From Lytechinus pictus (taxonomy: Eukaryota > Echinodermata > Echinoidea > Temnopleuroida > Toxopneustidae): DNA of 64,000 nucleotides. The notes beneath the pieces were generated by a model. It worked only from the letters and a program-made list of their open reading frames with translations, did not search any database and was not told the origin of the DNA. Of the stretch, positions 51,173 to 61,266 are shown piece after piece; position 1 is the stretch's first letter, and each line of letters begins with the position of its first letter. Made by a program: the position numbers and the translations under genes. The stretch is taken from NCBI RefSeq assembly GCF_037042905.1, contig NW_026974140.1, forward strand, positions 12,225,001-12,289,000. Reading direction: 5' to 3'.

Positions 51173-53084
51173 ATGCAATATGAAATTGTACATGTGGTTG
51201 AGAGCCTTTTTTATAAATACAATATTCTATACTTTCTAAAAATTCATAATTTTCTTATTGTTCCCCATGTTTTATTATCTTAAAAACAGAGTTTGAATAA
51301 TTTTTTAATGGAATATTTTTAAATAGATAGATATATTTGGTTTGGAAACTCATTCAAACTGTTCTAGAAAAGAAAGGAGGAGGAAAAGAACAGAGATGGG
51401 ATTTGTTTGTGATTGTGAAAAAGTGAAAATATATATATATATATATACAAAAATCTTATTCAATCTGTAATCAAAACCGAGATATTCTTCAAATCACAAT
51501 ACAGATCTGTTAACATTTTACAAAGTTTGAGCAAATTAAATTTGCACTTTCAGTTGATGAGAAAAGAATAAAAAATTGTGCTCAATTGTGCATTTTGATT
51601 TATTAGTTTTATGGTAATTATACTTTTGAGATTGATAATATTTAACCTTGCAAGTTTGCAGATTTGGTTTCATATTGTCAATTTATTGATTTTTTTCAGG
51701 TCAATGTATTGTCTACGGAAATGGGTTTGAAATTACTAAGATGAAATATAGCTTCTGAATAGTTTCTTTCTTTCATCCTTTTTTTTTTTGCATTTGAATT
51801 TTGTTATAAGACTGATTGAAATCTTTTTGTCACCATCATATCTGTAAAAAGATCTCTATCTTTTTGTGGGAATAAACACAACCTGGAAGGAAAAAATATT
51901 GGATTCGTGAAAAAGTAAATGTACTTGAGATTATCTCTAATTTAAAATATAAAAAAAAATCTTTCAACAGACAAGTACAGTACATGTACCTGATGCCAAA
52001 GGCTATTGTATACTTTTATATACCTTTTTTCCTTAATTTCTTTGGCATGATTGTATTAATAATTGTTATGTTATATTTTGATATATGATATATAAAAAAA
52101 AACTGTGGTAAAAAAGAATGTTTCAATGTATGCAATATATTTTTTTCTCTCTCATTTGATTAATGAACATCAACATGCTAGCACTAAATTATACAAAGGC
52201 TACCAAGAAATAGGCATAATATTACTCCTCTTTCCATCATCCATCATGTTACCTGGGATACGACCTCGGATTGCATCCCTCTTAGTGCATCTGTCTAGTC
52301 TCTTTTTTCATGTGATCAGTGCTATAAGGGCATTCATTGTGTAGTACATTATATGATTTATTACCCTTCTGGCTCTTACCAGGTTATATGTTGGCTTTAA
52401 CATGTCACTTTGATATCAAGAAGCTAACACCTGATGGAAAGGGATATTACTTTGTGCAGGTGTTTTTGGCAAAGAATGAAAAATTAATGGCTATATGTTG
52501 CTATCTTGTTGCATGTATATATTGGCGTTAGCAAAACGTGCTATTTTAATCCGGACATGATGAGTTCCTGACTTTATGAATAAGAAATTATGGTAGATTT
52601 ATCATCTGTTGAAAGATGAAAGGTCTTATGTGTTGAGATAAATATGAGGTATTTCTCTTTAAGCTAGATGGTAACTCTGATACAGCAAAAAATAAGATTT
52701 TGCCAGAATAGGCCTACTGTAAATAGCATTGGTTGGTCTGTATATTTTAACTCATTTTTTTTTTACTTTGTGCATTTAGTTGGGACTCCTTTATATATTT
52801 ATGTGCATGCATGGAGAATAAGGGTCATCCTGACCACACAATTTGCCAGTTTTTTTATGATTTTTTTTTCTTTGTTATTTTTCTTTTGTGAAAATTGTGC
52901 TTATTGAGGAAGATGATGTTTTGTATAACATACATGTTCCTATTCAAATCAGTTTTACATCAGGTTGAACTTACCCTTTAATCTTGGCTACAAGATAGGA
53001 CAACCGGACAAGTGAATGAATAACTACAATTTCTCATAGATTACTAACCTTTTTTTTTCTTATGTGTCTGTTCTCCCCTAACAG

Positions 53085-53150
53085 AATGATGAGGAAATTA
53101 CAAATCTGTTTATGAAAATAGATTTCAATTCAGAAGGAACCATTGATTGG
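53085..53150 (+). CDS. Gene 2 exon 4: second EF-hand, first part
   Basis: The acceptor is CCCTAACAG (ends 53084) and the donor TGG|GTAAGT at 53150/53151. The exon has 22 codons in phase 0, NDEEITNLFMKIDFNSEGTI plus DW. The E-helix EEITNLFMKI is followed by loop residues Asp1, Asn3, Glu5, Gly6, Asp9. The last two loop positions (Asp-Glu) come from exon 5, so the loop is split by the intron. The full loop reads D-F-N-S-E-G-T-I-D-W-D-E, again canonical. Confidence 0.9.
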
Positions 53151-54669
53151 GTAAGTTGGTCGAAAAGACAATGATAATGTAGAAATCTTACAGAAAAGGC
53201 AAGCGCAAAATAACTAAAATTTATGTTAAAAGACACTTCTTTAGTTTTTAAGTGGAATATCTATGCCAATAGGCCAGTTTACCAAATGATCCAATTTTTT
53301 TTCCTTGGGACTCTAGAAACAATGTATTCTTATACCTGTGAAATAAAGTTTATTCATTACTAATAGGTAAAAGGGATACATATAAAATACAACACTTTGG
53401 ATCCCCTTTGTGTACATCAGCCGTTGATATGTCTTGCAAGGCTTTGCAAGCATTTATATTGTCAAGAACAACTTTTGTTTATTATAATTTGATTATGTGG
53501 TACAAAATGTCTTACTTTATCATATTTTCCCCACTGGAAGTATCTCTTTTCTTTGCACCTGCTTTCCTTTAAGAAAATCAATACATTCAGGTGACAGAAT
53601 ATTGAAATGTTTGCATCAGCTTCTAAATTAATCTACAAAAATAAAGGAATGTGCCTTTCATTTTTGTCTCGCCTGCATAGCAGAGCGAGACTATAGGCGC
53701 CGCTTTTCCGGCGACGGCGGTGTCGTCAACATTGAAATCTTAACCAAGGTTAAGTTTTTGAAATGTCATCATAACTTAAAAAGTATATGAACCTAGTTCA
53801 TGAAACTTGGACATAAGGGTGATCAAGTATTACTGAACATCCTGCCTGAGTTTAGGGTCACATGATCAAGGTCGAAGGTCATTTAGGGTCAATGAACTTA
53901 GACCATATTGGGGGAATCAATATCGAAATCTTATCCAAGGTTAAGTTTTTGAAATGTCGTCATAACTTCTAAAGTATATGAACCTAGTTCATGGAACTTG
54001 GACATAAGGGTGATCAAGTATTACTGAACATCCTGCCTGAGTTTCAGGTCACATGACCAAGGTCAAAGGTCATTTAGGGTCAATGAACTTAGACCATGTT
54101 GGGGGTATTTGTGGAATTGTCATCATAACTTTGACATTTTATGGATCTAGTGCATGAAACTTAGACATAAGATCAATAAAGTATCCCAGAACATCCTGTG
54201 CGAGTTTCAGGTCACATGACCAAGGTCAAATGTCACTTAGGGTCAAAGAACTTTGACCATGTTGAGCATTTTTGGAATTGTCATCATAACTTTGACATTT
54301 TATGGATCTAGTGCATGAAACTGAGACATAAGATCAATAAAGTATCCCAGAACATCCTGTGCGAGTTTCAGGTCACATGACCAAGGTCAAATGTCACTTA
54401 GGGTCAAAGAACTTTGACCATGTTGAGCATTTTTGTGGAATTGTCATCATAACTTTGACATTTTATGGATCTAGTTCTTGAAACTTAGACATAAGAGCAA
54501 TTACGTATCCCAGAAGATCCTGTGCGAGTTTCAGGTCACATGACCAAGGTCAAAGGTAACTTAGGGTCAACAAACTTTGATGATGTTGGGGGTATTTGTG
54601 GAATCGTCATCATAACTTTCAAGTTTATAGATCTAGTTCATGAAACTTGGGACATAAGAGAAACCCTGT

Positions 54670-54680
<11 letters not shown>

Positions 54681-54704
<24 letters not shown>

Positions 54705-55651
54705 TAGGGTATTTATATTGCGCACATATCCACCTTGTTAGGTGCTCAAGGCGCTCCTATATTACCCGGCTAAGCTAGGCGTTCATAGCGCACACAGCTT
54801 TTTAACCCTATAGCACCTAAACCGCCCGAGACCGCCCTTCCTATTACACACTGAACCGCCCTTAACCGCCCGTACGTTTTCTTTGCGCTATAGTATCTCT
54901 TGTCTATGATTTACCGTGGTAATATTGCGTGTGCATACCGTATAGGTTGGCTGCTATATAGATCTGCATAGAAAAGTGTATGCTCCTATTGAGTATAATA
55001 GAGAAAAAACGATTGACATGCATCGGTGTGTAGCAAGTTCCAGACTGTTGCGCAGTCAATCTCAGCAAAGATGGCTGCGTCCATGTCTCGGAAAACCACT
55101 TACTTCGCTGAAGAAGCTCGGGCGTTGCTATATGTTCATCAAAACGTTGGATATCACACAGAGTGACATCTAGATGTGAGTTGGAATTAATTTTTGACAT
55201 ATTTGATCCAAGATTTGGCGAAAACTTTAGTATTCTGTCAGTGATACTTTACATTTTTTTTAAGGCGTGGGACTGGGGCGGCTGAAACCCGAACTTTTGT
55301 TTTTTTTTCTTCTCGCTCTGCAAACGATTGTCAAAGGTCAATATTCGTACATCTGATTGAACTTTGCCATGTACCATTCTATTCAACAGGTCCTATGCTA
55401 CAAAATAAATATAACTTGTAATGAACAAAAGTAAATGTATAAAAAACTATTTCAATTTGTTTGAAACAATGCCTACTTATTACCAGTTTTATTGTTTCCT
55501 CCAGTGAGTAATTGCCATTATGCATAGGAATCTGTAGGTGCTATAGGGTTATGGAATCACTTCCTACCGGTACCCATTTACCTCACCTGGGTTGAGTGCA
55601 GCACACTATGGATCAGTTTCTTGCTGAAGGAAATTACGCCATGGCTGAATA
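54681..55651 (-). mobile_element. 5'-truncated SINE with (ATT)n tail, disrupted
   Basis: Flanked by CTGAATA direct repeats (54674-54680 and 55645-55651). On the minus strand it reads CCATGGCGTAATTTCCTTCA (SINE body, tRNA head missing), then after an interruption GCGCCTTGAGCACCTAACAA and GCGCAATATAAATACCCTAT, ending in (ATT)n. So it is a member of the 22745/36655 SINE family, and it shows the true 3' tail of that family. Interrupted at 54814-55550. Confidence 0.7.
54814..55550. mobile_element. Element with AACCCTATAGCACCTA inverted ends
   Basis: AACCCTATAGCACCTA (54814-54829) is exactly inverted at 55535-55550. Inside the left end ACCGCCC occurs four times in about 55 bp. 737 bp. It has a 31-codon ATG frame at 55071-55166 in a strong start context but no recognised product. 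It lies inside the SINE at 54681. Confidence 0.6.
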
Positions 55652-56575
55652 TCTTGTGCTTGTTTCTGGTCACATAACCAAAATCAAAGGTCATTTAGGA
55701 TCAATGAACTTTGGCCATGTTGGGGTGTTTGTTGAATTGGCATCATAACTTTGAAAGTTTATGGATCTAATTCATGAAACATAGACATAAGGGTAATCAA
55801 GTATGAATGATTGTTTTGCACCTGTCTTAGGTCACGTGATCATGGTCAATAAAGGTCATGTTGGGTCAATGGACATAGTATTTTATTATCATATGAGTGT
55901 TTTCTTTTGTGAATAATTATTTAATAGCTGTTTTCAAAGTCAGCACTGCTGCTATATCGAATTACATAATGCAGACGAGACTGCCAGAGGCGTTCCACTT
56001 GTTCATAATTCATATCAATGATAAAATGTATAGAGTTGTGTACTGTGCATACAAACAATGTACGTTTCTATAAATCTTTGGTAGTGATATATCTACAAAA
56101 ATGGAATATCTTCATATCTGTATTTAAAATCTTAATCTCAATCTTAAGTGAGATTCCTGAGTAATCATATAGAACAAAGATTTATTTCTTTTCAAAAAGT
56201 GAAGAATGGTTTAAATGACGAAACTATAATGATTTAATATTTAATTAAAGATACTGATTGAATGTTCTAACATGCTGGCAGAAGACAGATATCATGAATG
56301 TGGTATTCACAAAAGACAGAAGAGCGCCCCTTTGCGATAATAGCACTGCCTCTAATGACCCTAAGAATTGTCGCGCAGCCGGCCCCACTTTTCCTTGTGG
56401 GTTTCTGACCTTAATTGCTGCAGGTACCACAAAATCAAAATGGGAGCATCCTTTTGTATTTAGCAATATCATCAACACAACCGTTCATGTCATTCACGAG
56501 ACAAAAGATAATTGATTGTTGATAGAAAGGAGACCTTGCACTATGCTGGCGCATATGCCTCATTGCAGGGCCCTA

Positions 56576-56701
56576 TATCACAATGCTTAGCAATTGATTG
56601 TTAGGCTGATATTTATGATTGATCATACACAATAATGAATGCAATCAATTGTAAAAACCAGCCTTGCAATCAATATCTAAGCTTTATGATAGAGGGCCCT
56701 G
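56576..56701. mobile_element. 126-bp MITE with CAGGGCCCT ends
   Basis: CAGGGCCCTATATCACAATG (56576) and the inverse of CTTTATGATAGAGGGCCCTG (to 56701). The TTAGCAATTGATTG inner arms are also inverted. hAT-like ends, no clear duplication. Confidence 0.68.
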
Positions 56702-57212
56702 AAGTCGTTATGAGACATTCAAGCTCTGCTTGGTAGAATAGAATCGACTTCATCTTGGCTGACAATGGGTAGCTAGGGCATGTGTATTGATTTGTTGTTT
56801 AATAATCAATGGTAGGTAGTTGAAGTGTAAGTCATCATTAGCGCATCATTTCCCTTTGCTTGATTTGAACTGAGATTGTAACTGATTGAATTCTAGTACT
56901 ACCATCTGTTTGTAAGTTTGTTATTGCTTTGCATGCTTTATAATTTATGTGTATTGTATTTTTCTTTCAAAGCAATTCTATTGAATTTTAGAATAAAACT
57001 TGCACGCCACTTTATATCAGTTGATACCATCTTTTGAAAGTCTGATCATAGTGGAATTATATTTCTGTTTAATGTAAATCATGGTCAACTACCTGAACCA
57101 GTGTTGTTGTTTTTTATAGGAGAATGGGAGTAAATATAATTGATACCATCTTAAAACTATCTTATGAAATTATCAGGTCTTGACTTTAAGATATCTGTTC
57201 ACTTGATTGCAG

Positions 57213-57383
57213 GATGAGTTCTGTACCTACATGCAGCTTGAGTATGAAGAGAAGGAGGATGCTTATCTACGCAAGAAAGAAGTAGACCTCCACACCCCAG
57301 CAGTCATCCTGTCCTCACCACACAGAGAACCTGTTCTAAGAGTCACTAACATGAGTGATGGCACCTGTGTTACCACAAGTCAG
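57213..57383 (+). CDS. Gene 2 exon 5: end of EF-hand and linker to first WD blade
   Basis: The acceptor is GATTGCAG (ends 57212) and the donor CAG|GTAAAG at 57383/57384. The exon has 57 codons in phase 0. DEFCTYMQLEYEEKEDAYLR completes the second EF-hand and its F-helix. It is followed by a charged linker and PAVILSSPHREPVLRVTNMS, where a Pro-rich turn and a beta-strand begin the first propeller blade, ending DGTCVTTSQ. The HREPV...V pattern at the start of the propeller is characteristic of this protein group, as far as I can recall. Confidence 0.9.
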
Positions 57384-57408
57384 GTAAAGCAAAAGTAGCC
57401 GTATAGAA

Positions 57409-57548
57409 GGTGTTGTAGTAGTAGTAGTAGTGGTGGTGGTGGTGGTGGTAGTAGCAGTAGCAGAAGCAGTAGCAGTATCAGTAGTAGTAGTAGTACATGT
57501 AGTAGTAGTATTGGAAATAGCAAGAGTAACAGGGGCGGTAGTAGTAGA
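57409..57548. repeat. (GTA/GTG)n trinucleotide microsatellite
   Basis: GTA, GTG and GCA triplets over about 140 bp in the intron right after exon 5. It creates an artefactual Leu-rich frame on the minus strand. Confidence 0.9.
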
Positions 57549-57887
57549 AATACATTAGTTACATCAGAATTAAGGATGAATGAAAAGGAAAGAAGATTTG
57601 AAAAGAAGAAGTAAGGCAAAGCAAGGGGAGAAGGTATTATATGGAAAGAAAAATGACAGAGGAGGAGGAGTGGGAGGACAAGAAATAGAAAGGGAAACCA
57701 GGAAAAAATTGAATGTATAATATCATTGATATTATATTTTATAAACATTAAATAAAATCCCAACAACTCAGACTGGGATGATTCAGGGTATGTAGAAGCT
57801 TGAAAATGGCATGAACAGAATGAAATCAAGAGTACTATTTTACTAATATAATTCATTGACTTTCTTTTCATTTTTTTTTCTTCAAAG

Positions 57888-57947
57888 GATGGCACAATAG
57901 CTTTTTGGAGTGGCAATATGGATTTGAAGAGATGGAAATCTGTCATG
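57888..57947 (+). CDS. Gene 2 exon 6: WD-type strand
   Basis: A 20-codon exon, acceptor TTCAAAG (ends 57887), donor ATG|GTAAGT at 57947/57948, phase 0. It encodes DGTIAFWSGNMDLKRWKSVM. DG-x-I-x-FW is the d-strand signature of a WD repeat, with Phe-Trp replacing the canonical Trp-Asp. It directly follows a (TAG/GTG)n trinucleotide tract in the preceding intron. Confidence 0.88.
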
Positions 57948-58314
57948 GTAAGTATTGGATCTCTGACTGTATTGAAGTGTTGTGGACCAGAGGCAGAAGC
58001 CACAAGGTATAAGGTTCAAATCCCAGTGCAGCTCCATAGCAAGATGTTAATCTATTTACCACTCTCTAAAGTGTTCAATAATGTGGTACCTGTAAGGATG
58101 CAAATAACAATGTTGTTAGCTTGATTGATTTGGCCGCTTATTGCTGGAATTCTCCCAGTATACAGGCAAGCCATACTTCAGTACCGGTAACTAGAATGAT
58201 TGCTTAAATTGCTTAGTGAAACATAGTTCTATATAAAAGCAGAATGTCATTGTAGTATAAATTGTTATGAAAATACAATAATATACTAAATAGGTTCATT
58301 ATTGCGGATTGAAA

Positions 58315-58357
58315 TAATAGCTAGAGGGTATTCATTTGTCTCGCAATCTACTATGGT
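58315..58357 (+). repeat. Terminal inverted repeat of the Penelope-like element, left arm
   Basis: 43 bp, exact inverse complement of 59590-59632. It contains CTAGAGGGTATTCATTTGTC. Confidence 0.95.
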
Positions 58358-58362
58358 CAACA

Positions 58363-58452
58363 AGGAAATTCGTGATCACTCTCGCAAAAAGTGTTCACTG
58401 GCTTTCTAGGAAATTCGTGATCACTCTCGCAAAAAGTGTTCACTAGCTTACA
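58363..58452. repeat. Two tandem 45-bp repeats in the Penelope-like 3' region
   Basis: AGGAAATTCGTGATCACTCT begins at 58363 and at 58408. The two units are nearly identical, and the second one enters the hammerhead-like segment. Confidence 0.88.
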
Positions 58453-58496
58453 AGTTCACGAGCTTTCGAGTGCCACTGCAACTCTTTATCAAGTGA
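58440..58496 (-). ncRNA. Possible type I hammerhead ribozyme of the Penelope-like element
   Basis: Minus strand, 57 nt. Stem I pairs 58493-58496 with 58440-58443 (UCAC with GUGA). The core box at 58486-58492 is UUGAUAA where CUGAUGA is expected. Stem II pairs 58481-58484 with 5868-71 of the same hundred, that is 58468-58471 (GAGU with ACUC), with a 9-nt loop. GAAA is at 58464-58467. Stem III pairs 58461-58463 with 58446-58448 (GCU with AGC). The cleavage triplet ends UA at 58444-58445. Odd points: one extra A (58485) before stem II, and the C3/G8 pair replaced by U/A, a change that keeps pairing. Penelope-like elements are known to carry hammerheads. Activity is not established. Confidence 0.55.
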
Positions 58497-58694
58497 CGAA
58501 AATTATCTGATAACGTACTCTATTTATACTAATCTCCAGGACCGTACGCACGAACGCGAGAACAATAGGTGGGCATTGATCCGTTGCGTCGGTATGCGGT
58601 GCGGCCGGTAATCCGTATATGCAAATAAGCCGGGGGTATATGCAAATACGCCGTGGGTCGGCGTTATGCAAATTAGACAAAATTGGCGGGCTCG

Positions 58695-59567
58695 CTAGTT
58701 TCCCGTGGGCGGGGGCTGACTAGCTGAGCGGTCCCTCGTTCGGGGCCGGGAACGATCGGGTCGGCGTGCACTGCCAGGTAAGGGGGTATTGTGCTGTCTG
58801 ATGGTTCGCATCCAGAAGTCGGGGATGTCGATCCCGCTGTCTCTGTTGAAGTTGTTAGGACAAAGACGTATACTAATAGCCTCCTTAATCCTGCGTGTAT
58901 ACCAATGTCTCTCTTTGGCAATGCAATGTACACCCTCCCAATCTGGGTGGTGTTGTTTCTCCCAAGCATGTTCTGCCACCGCGGATGTGTCGGTTCGCTG
59001 TAACCGAACATCGCGCTTGTGTTCAGAAATGCGTTCAACTATCGGTCGGGCTGTTTCTCCGATGTAAGACCCGTCACATCCCTGGCAAGGAATGTTGTAT
59101 ACTACGCCATCACGTCTGTGATTAGGGATAGGGTCTTTGGGGTGTACAAGCTGTTTGTGTAAGGTGGTGTCCGAGCGGAAAACCGTTCGGATACCGTGAC
59201 CTTCTAATCGGCGTTTAAGTTGTTGTGAGAGGCCATCTATGTATGGCAAGACTGTGCAAGTCTTGAAAACCTTCTGATCCCTTGGTGGTTGTTTTTTCTT
59301 GAAAGTGTTCTTGATAAAACGGCGTGGGTAGCCGTTGCTGTACAAGGCGCCACGTATGTGTGCTCTTTCTTTCGGGAGTTCAGGTGGGTGAGTTATGATA
59401 CGTGCTGCTCTGTCGAACAGGCATTTAACAAGACCCTTCTTGACCGATTTGTCGTGATGAGAATCATATGGTATGTATTGGTCTGTATGAGTGGGCTTGC
59501 GGTAGACAGAGGTGGAGAGTTTCCCGCCCTCGTGTCTTTGGACTAGCGTGTCAAGGAATGCTAATTT
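58695..59567 (-). pseudogene. Penelope-like polyprotein fragment: RT end plus GIY-YIG endonuclease
   Basis: An open frame without its own start, entering at the 5' truncation near 59567 and ending at TAG 58695-58697. It begins KLAFLDTLVQRHEGGKLSTS and VYRKPTHTDQY, the motif following the catalytic RT core in Penelope-like elements. Then come GLVKCLFDRA and YSNGYPRRFI, followed by the endonuclease: GVVYNIPCQGCDGSYIGET (GIY and YIG strands), R-x3-ERISEHKRDV and YTRRIKEAISI with the presumed catalytic Glu. Downstream residues are Pro/Arg-rich. The endonuclease residues look intact, although the whole protein cannot be made from this copy. An ATG-less frame labelled from 59345 actually has TTG there and simply continues upstream. 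Confidence 0.88.
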
Positions 59568-59591
59568 CTTGACACGCTAGTCCAAAGACAC
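59532..59591. repeat. 24-bp perfect fold-back at the truncated end of the Penelope-like element
   Basis: 59532-59555 is exactly inverse to 59568-59591, with a 12-nt loop. The left arm is coding sequence (LDTLVQRH on the minus strand); the right arm is an inverted copy of it with a stop, abutting the terminal repeat. Confidence 0.93.
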
Positions 59592-59632
59592 CATAGTAGA
59601 TTGCGAGACAAATGAATACCCTCTAGCTATTA
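59590..59632 (-). repeat. Terminal inverted repeat of the Penelope-like element, right arm
   Basis: 43 bp, exact inverse complement of 58315-58357. Its last two bases overlap the TACAATAATATA target duplication. Confidence 0.95.
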
Positions 59633-59790
59633 CAATAATATATGTATGGTAAAAAAAGCACCTTTTTTCTCAGTCATATAGCTTTTAAAAAATTGTTTAT
59701 TTTTTAAAACATGCTAACAAATTTTGGAGCCAATGAAGGAGTTATTCAATGCAGCCTTGAGTGTTGTCCAAGCCTTTCTTTTTTTTCCAG

Positions 59791-59879
59791 GTTGAACAGA
59801 ACACGACGAGACAAAAACCTAAGTGGGTTACAGACTTTGTGATGATGACACAATTTAACAAGATCATAGTAGGAACAGG
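59791..59879 (+). CDS. Gene 2 exon 7: WD-blade strands
   Basis: The acceptor is TTTTTTCCAG (ends 59790) and the donor GG|GTGAGT at 59879/59880. The exon has 29 codons plus two bases of a Gly codon, encoding VEQNTTRQKPKWVTDFVMMT and QFNKIIVGT. KWVTDFVMM and NKIIVGTGDREI are the a- and b-strand elements of a propeller blade. It starts only about 160 bp after the right end of the inserted Penelope-like element. Confidence 0.88.
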
Positions 59880-60911
59880 GTGAGTGTGGTTTACTCATTT
59901 GAGTCACAACTTTTTTGTATGAAGAGTTCGATTCTAATTTCCAAAAGGGGCTAAGTACACTTTTGTATAAATAAGAAAGTGCTTTTTTGGGTCAAACCTT
60001 GTAAAGGCGTCTGCAGTAAAGTGATATTAAAAGGTAAATTTTGTTATGATTACTTTCGAGATTAGGGTTTAAACTATTGTTCAGAGACAGGTACCAAGCT
60101 GAATAATGTTCAATAATGCAATTCTCATTAAAAGTTGCAATGGCCGTTTTAGGTATGAAACTCTTCCATAAATGCAAGATTGCTTATGGTTTTCCGTTAC
60201 TTGAATGAAATGGGAGCATATTTCCATCAAATGTTGGGCAATTCCATAAAATGATCAACCTTTTTGTACATCAAACCCCCTTTTTTATCAAGCTTTACTT
60301 CACTAAATAAACTGACCAAGTCATGGTCTTTAGAGAACATTACAATCTGTCAAAAGAACCAGAAATCAGAGACAGAAAACTTCATAAAGGTCCCACATAT
60401 AGAGGGTTGGACGTACATATTTTATGGAATTGCCCTGTTGCTTAAATTTTAGCTCATCCATTTCCTTTTTTTTTTAAAGATATACCCTCTTTTCTGCATC
60501 CTTTTTTTTTAGAAATAAAAAGAAAAGAAGGATTCTATTAATTTCATGAATAACAAAAATATTGAATGAACTGCAATCTACCAATTGTTAAGTACCTTTT
60601 GTTTAATAAGAATAAAATCAACACAAGAAAAAAAAAATGTATTAATATTGGAGCAAGTGCTCAGTGGATTAATGAATGCCCAAGGTTGTATGAAATTAAT
60701 GAAACAATTGTTAAAATTTTATGAAGAATCATTAACTTCTTTAGGGAAGAAGAAGCATCCATGTAATGGCAAACTGTTCAATATAACTTTGTGTAAATAT
60801 GGCTAAACTTTCATTTGTATGGATACTGAAAAAAAAATGATTTAGAGTTGAGTTAGTCTTACCATAACAATAGTCTAATTTAAGTGTTATCTTTTCTCAT
60901 TTATTACATAG
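59880..60911. other. Gene 2 intron 7
   Basis: 1.0 kb, AT-rich. Nothing further supported. Confidence 0.6.
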
Positions 60912-61004
60912 TGACCGAGAAATCCAGTTTTATGAACTTTCTACATTTGAGCCATATTGTCAGGTGACTGGACTAGAGACTACACCTCTGAAGCTAACAT
61001 ACTG
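60912..61004 (+). CDS. Gene 2 exon 8: WD blade
   Basis: The acceptor is TTACATAG (ends 60911) and the donor TG|GTAAGC at 61004/61005. One base completes Gly, 30 codons follow, then two bases of a split Cys codon. It encodes DREIQFYELSTFEPYCQVTG and LETTPLKLTY. D-R-E-I-x-FYEL is a WD-type d-strand with Phe-Tyr at the usual Trp-Asp position. Confidence 0.88.
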
Positions 61005-61266
61005 GTAAGCTTTTTTTTCTCACAGTCCTTATTAGAGGTTTTGATTGTGTAAACTTGTATTCGTGAACTGTTCTTCTTATACTTGTAAATCATAATTTGT
61101 CTGACATCATGTATGGAAAAAACCTATTCAATTTGCTTTTTAATATCAGCCTTTGTACAAACCCCCCCTCCATTTTAGATTTTCTTGGACCCCTCTTCTT
61201 CTTTTTTTCATATTTGGTAATGAGCTCATAGAAATGGTTTATCACTTGCATTACATATACCTGGAG

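Larger units (their letters stand above)
49152..53084. other. Gene 2 intron 3
   Basis: 3.9 kb. Contains the nested repeat at 50450-51172, a T-run of about 22 (51109-51130) and an (AT)n tract near 51428-51447. Nothing coding is seen. Confidence 0.55.
53665..55994. repeat. 162-bp tandem array, split by insertion
   Basis: Starts TGTCTCGCC-x-GCATAGCAGAGCGAGAC. The marker CATCATAACTT recurs near 53767, 53958, 54121, 54282, 54444 and 54607; the later spacings are 161-163 bp. Each unit has GGTCACATGACCAAGGTCAA and ATGGATCTAGT-x-CATGAAAC. The array stops at 54680 and resumes at 55652. The right end (GCAGACGAGACTGCC, 55971) is an imperfect inverse of the start. Confidence 0.8.
53151..57212. other. 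Gene 2 intron 4
   Basis: 4.1 kb, more than half of it the nested repeat complex 53665-55994. It also has the small MITE at 56576. The remaining sequence is AT-rich without exon signals. Confidence 0.55.
58286..59630 (-). mobile_element. Penelope-like retroelement, 5'-truncated, antisense in gene 2
   Basis: A 12-bp direct repeat TACAATAATATA flanks it (58274-58285 and 59631-59642). Read on the minus strand: an inverted terminal copy (59590-59632), a fold-back (59532-59591), a coding part for the end of the reverse transcriptase and the GIY-YIG domain, a 3' region with a hammerhead-like fold and two 45-bp repeats, the other terminal copy (58315-58357), and a 29-bp extra tail. Terminal repeats, GIY-YIG endonuclease and a short one-sided tail are established traits of Penelope-like elements. 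Most of the reverse transcriptase is missing, so it cannot move by itself. Confidence 0.85.

Noticed and set aside
57380..58003. 207-residue Leu-rich minus-strand frame
   Set aside because: It arises from the (GTA/GTG)n microsatellite and T-rich intron, overlaps gene 2 exon 6, and has no domain.
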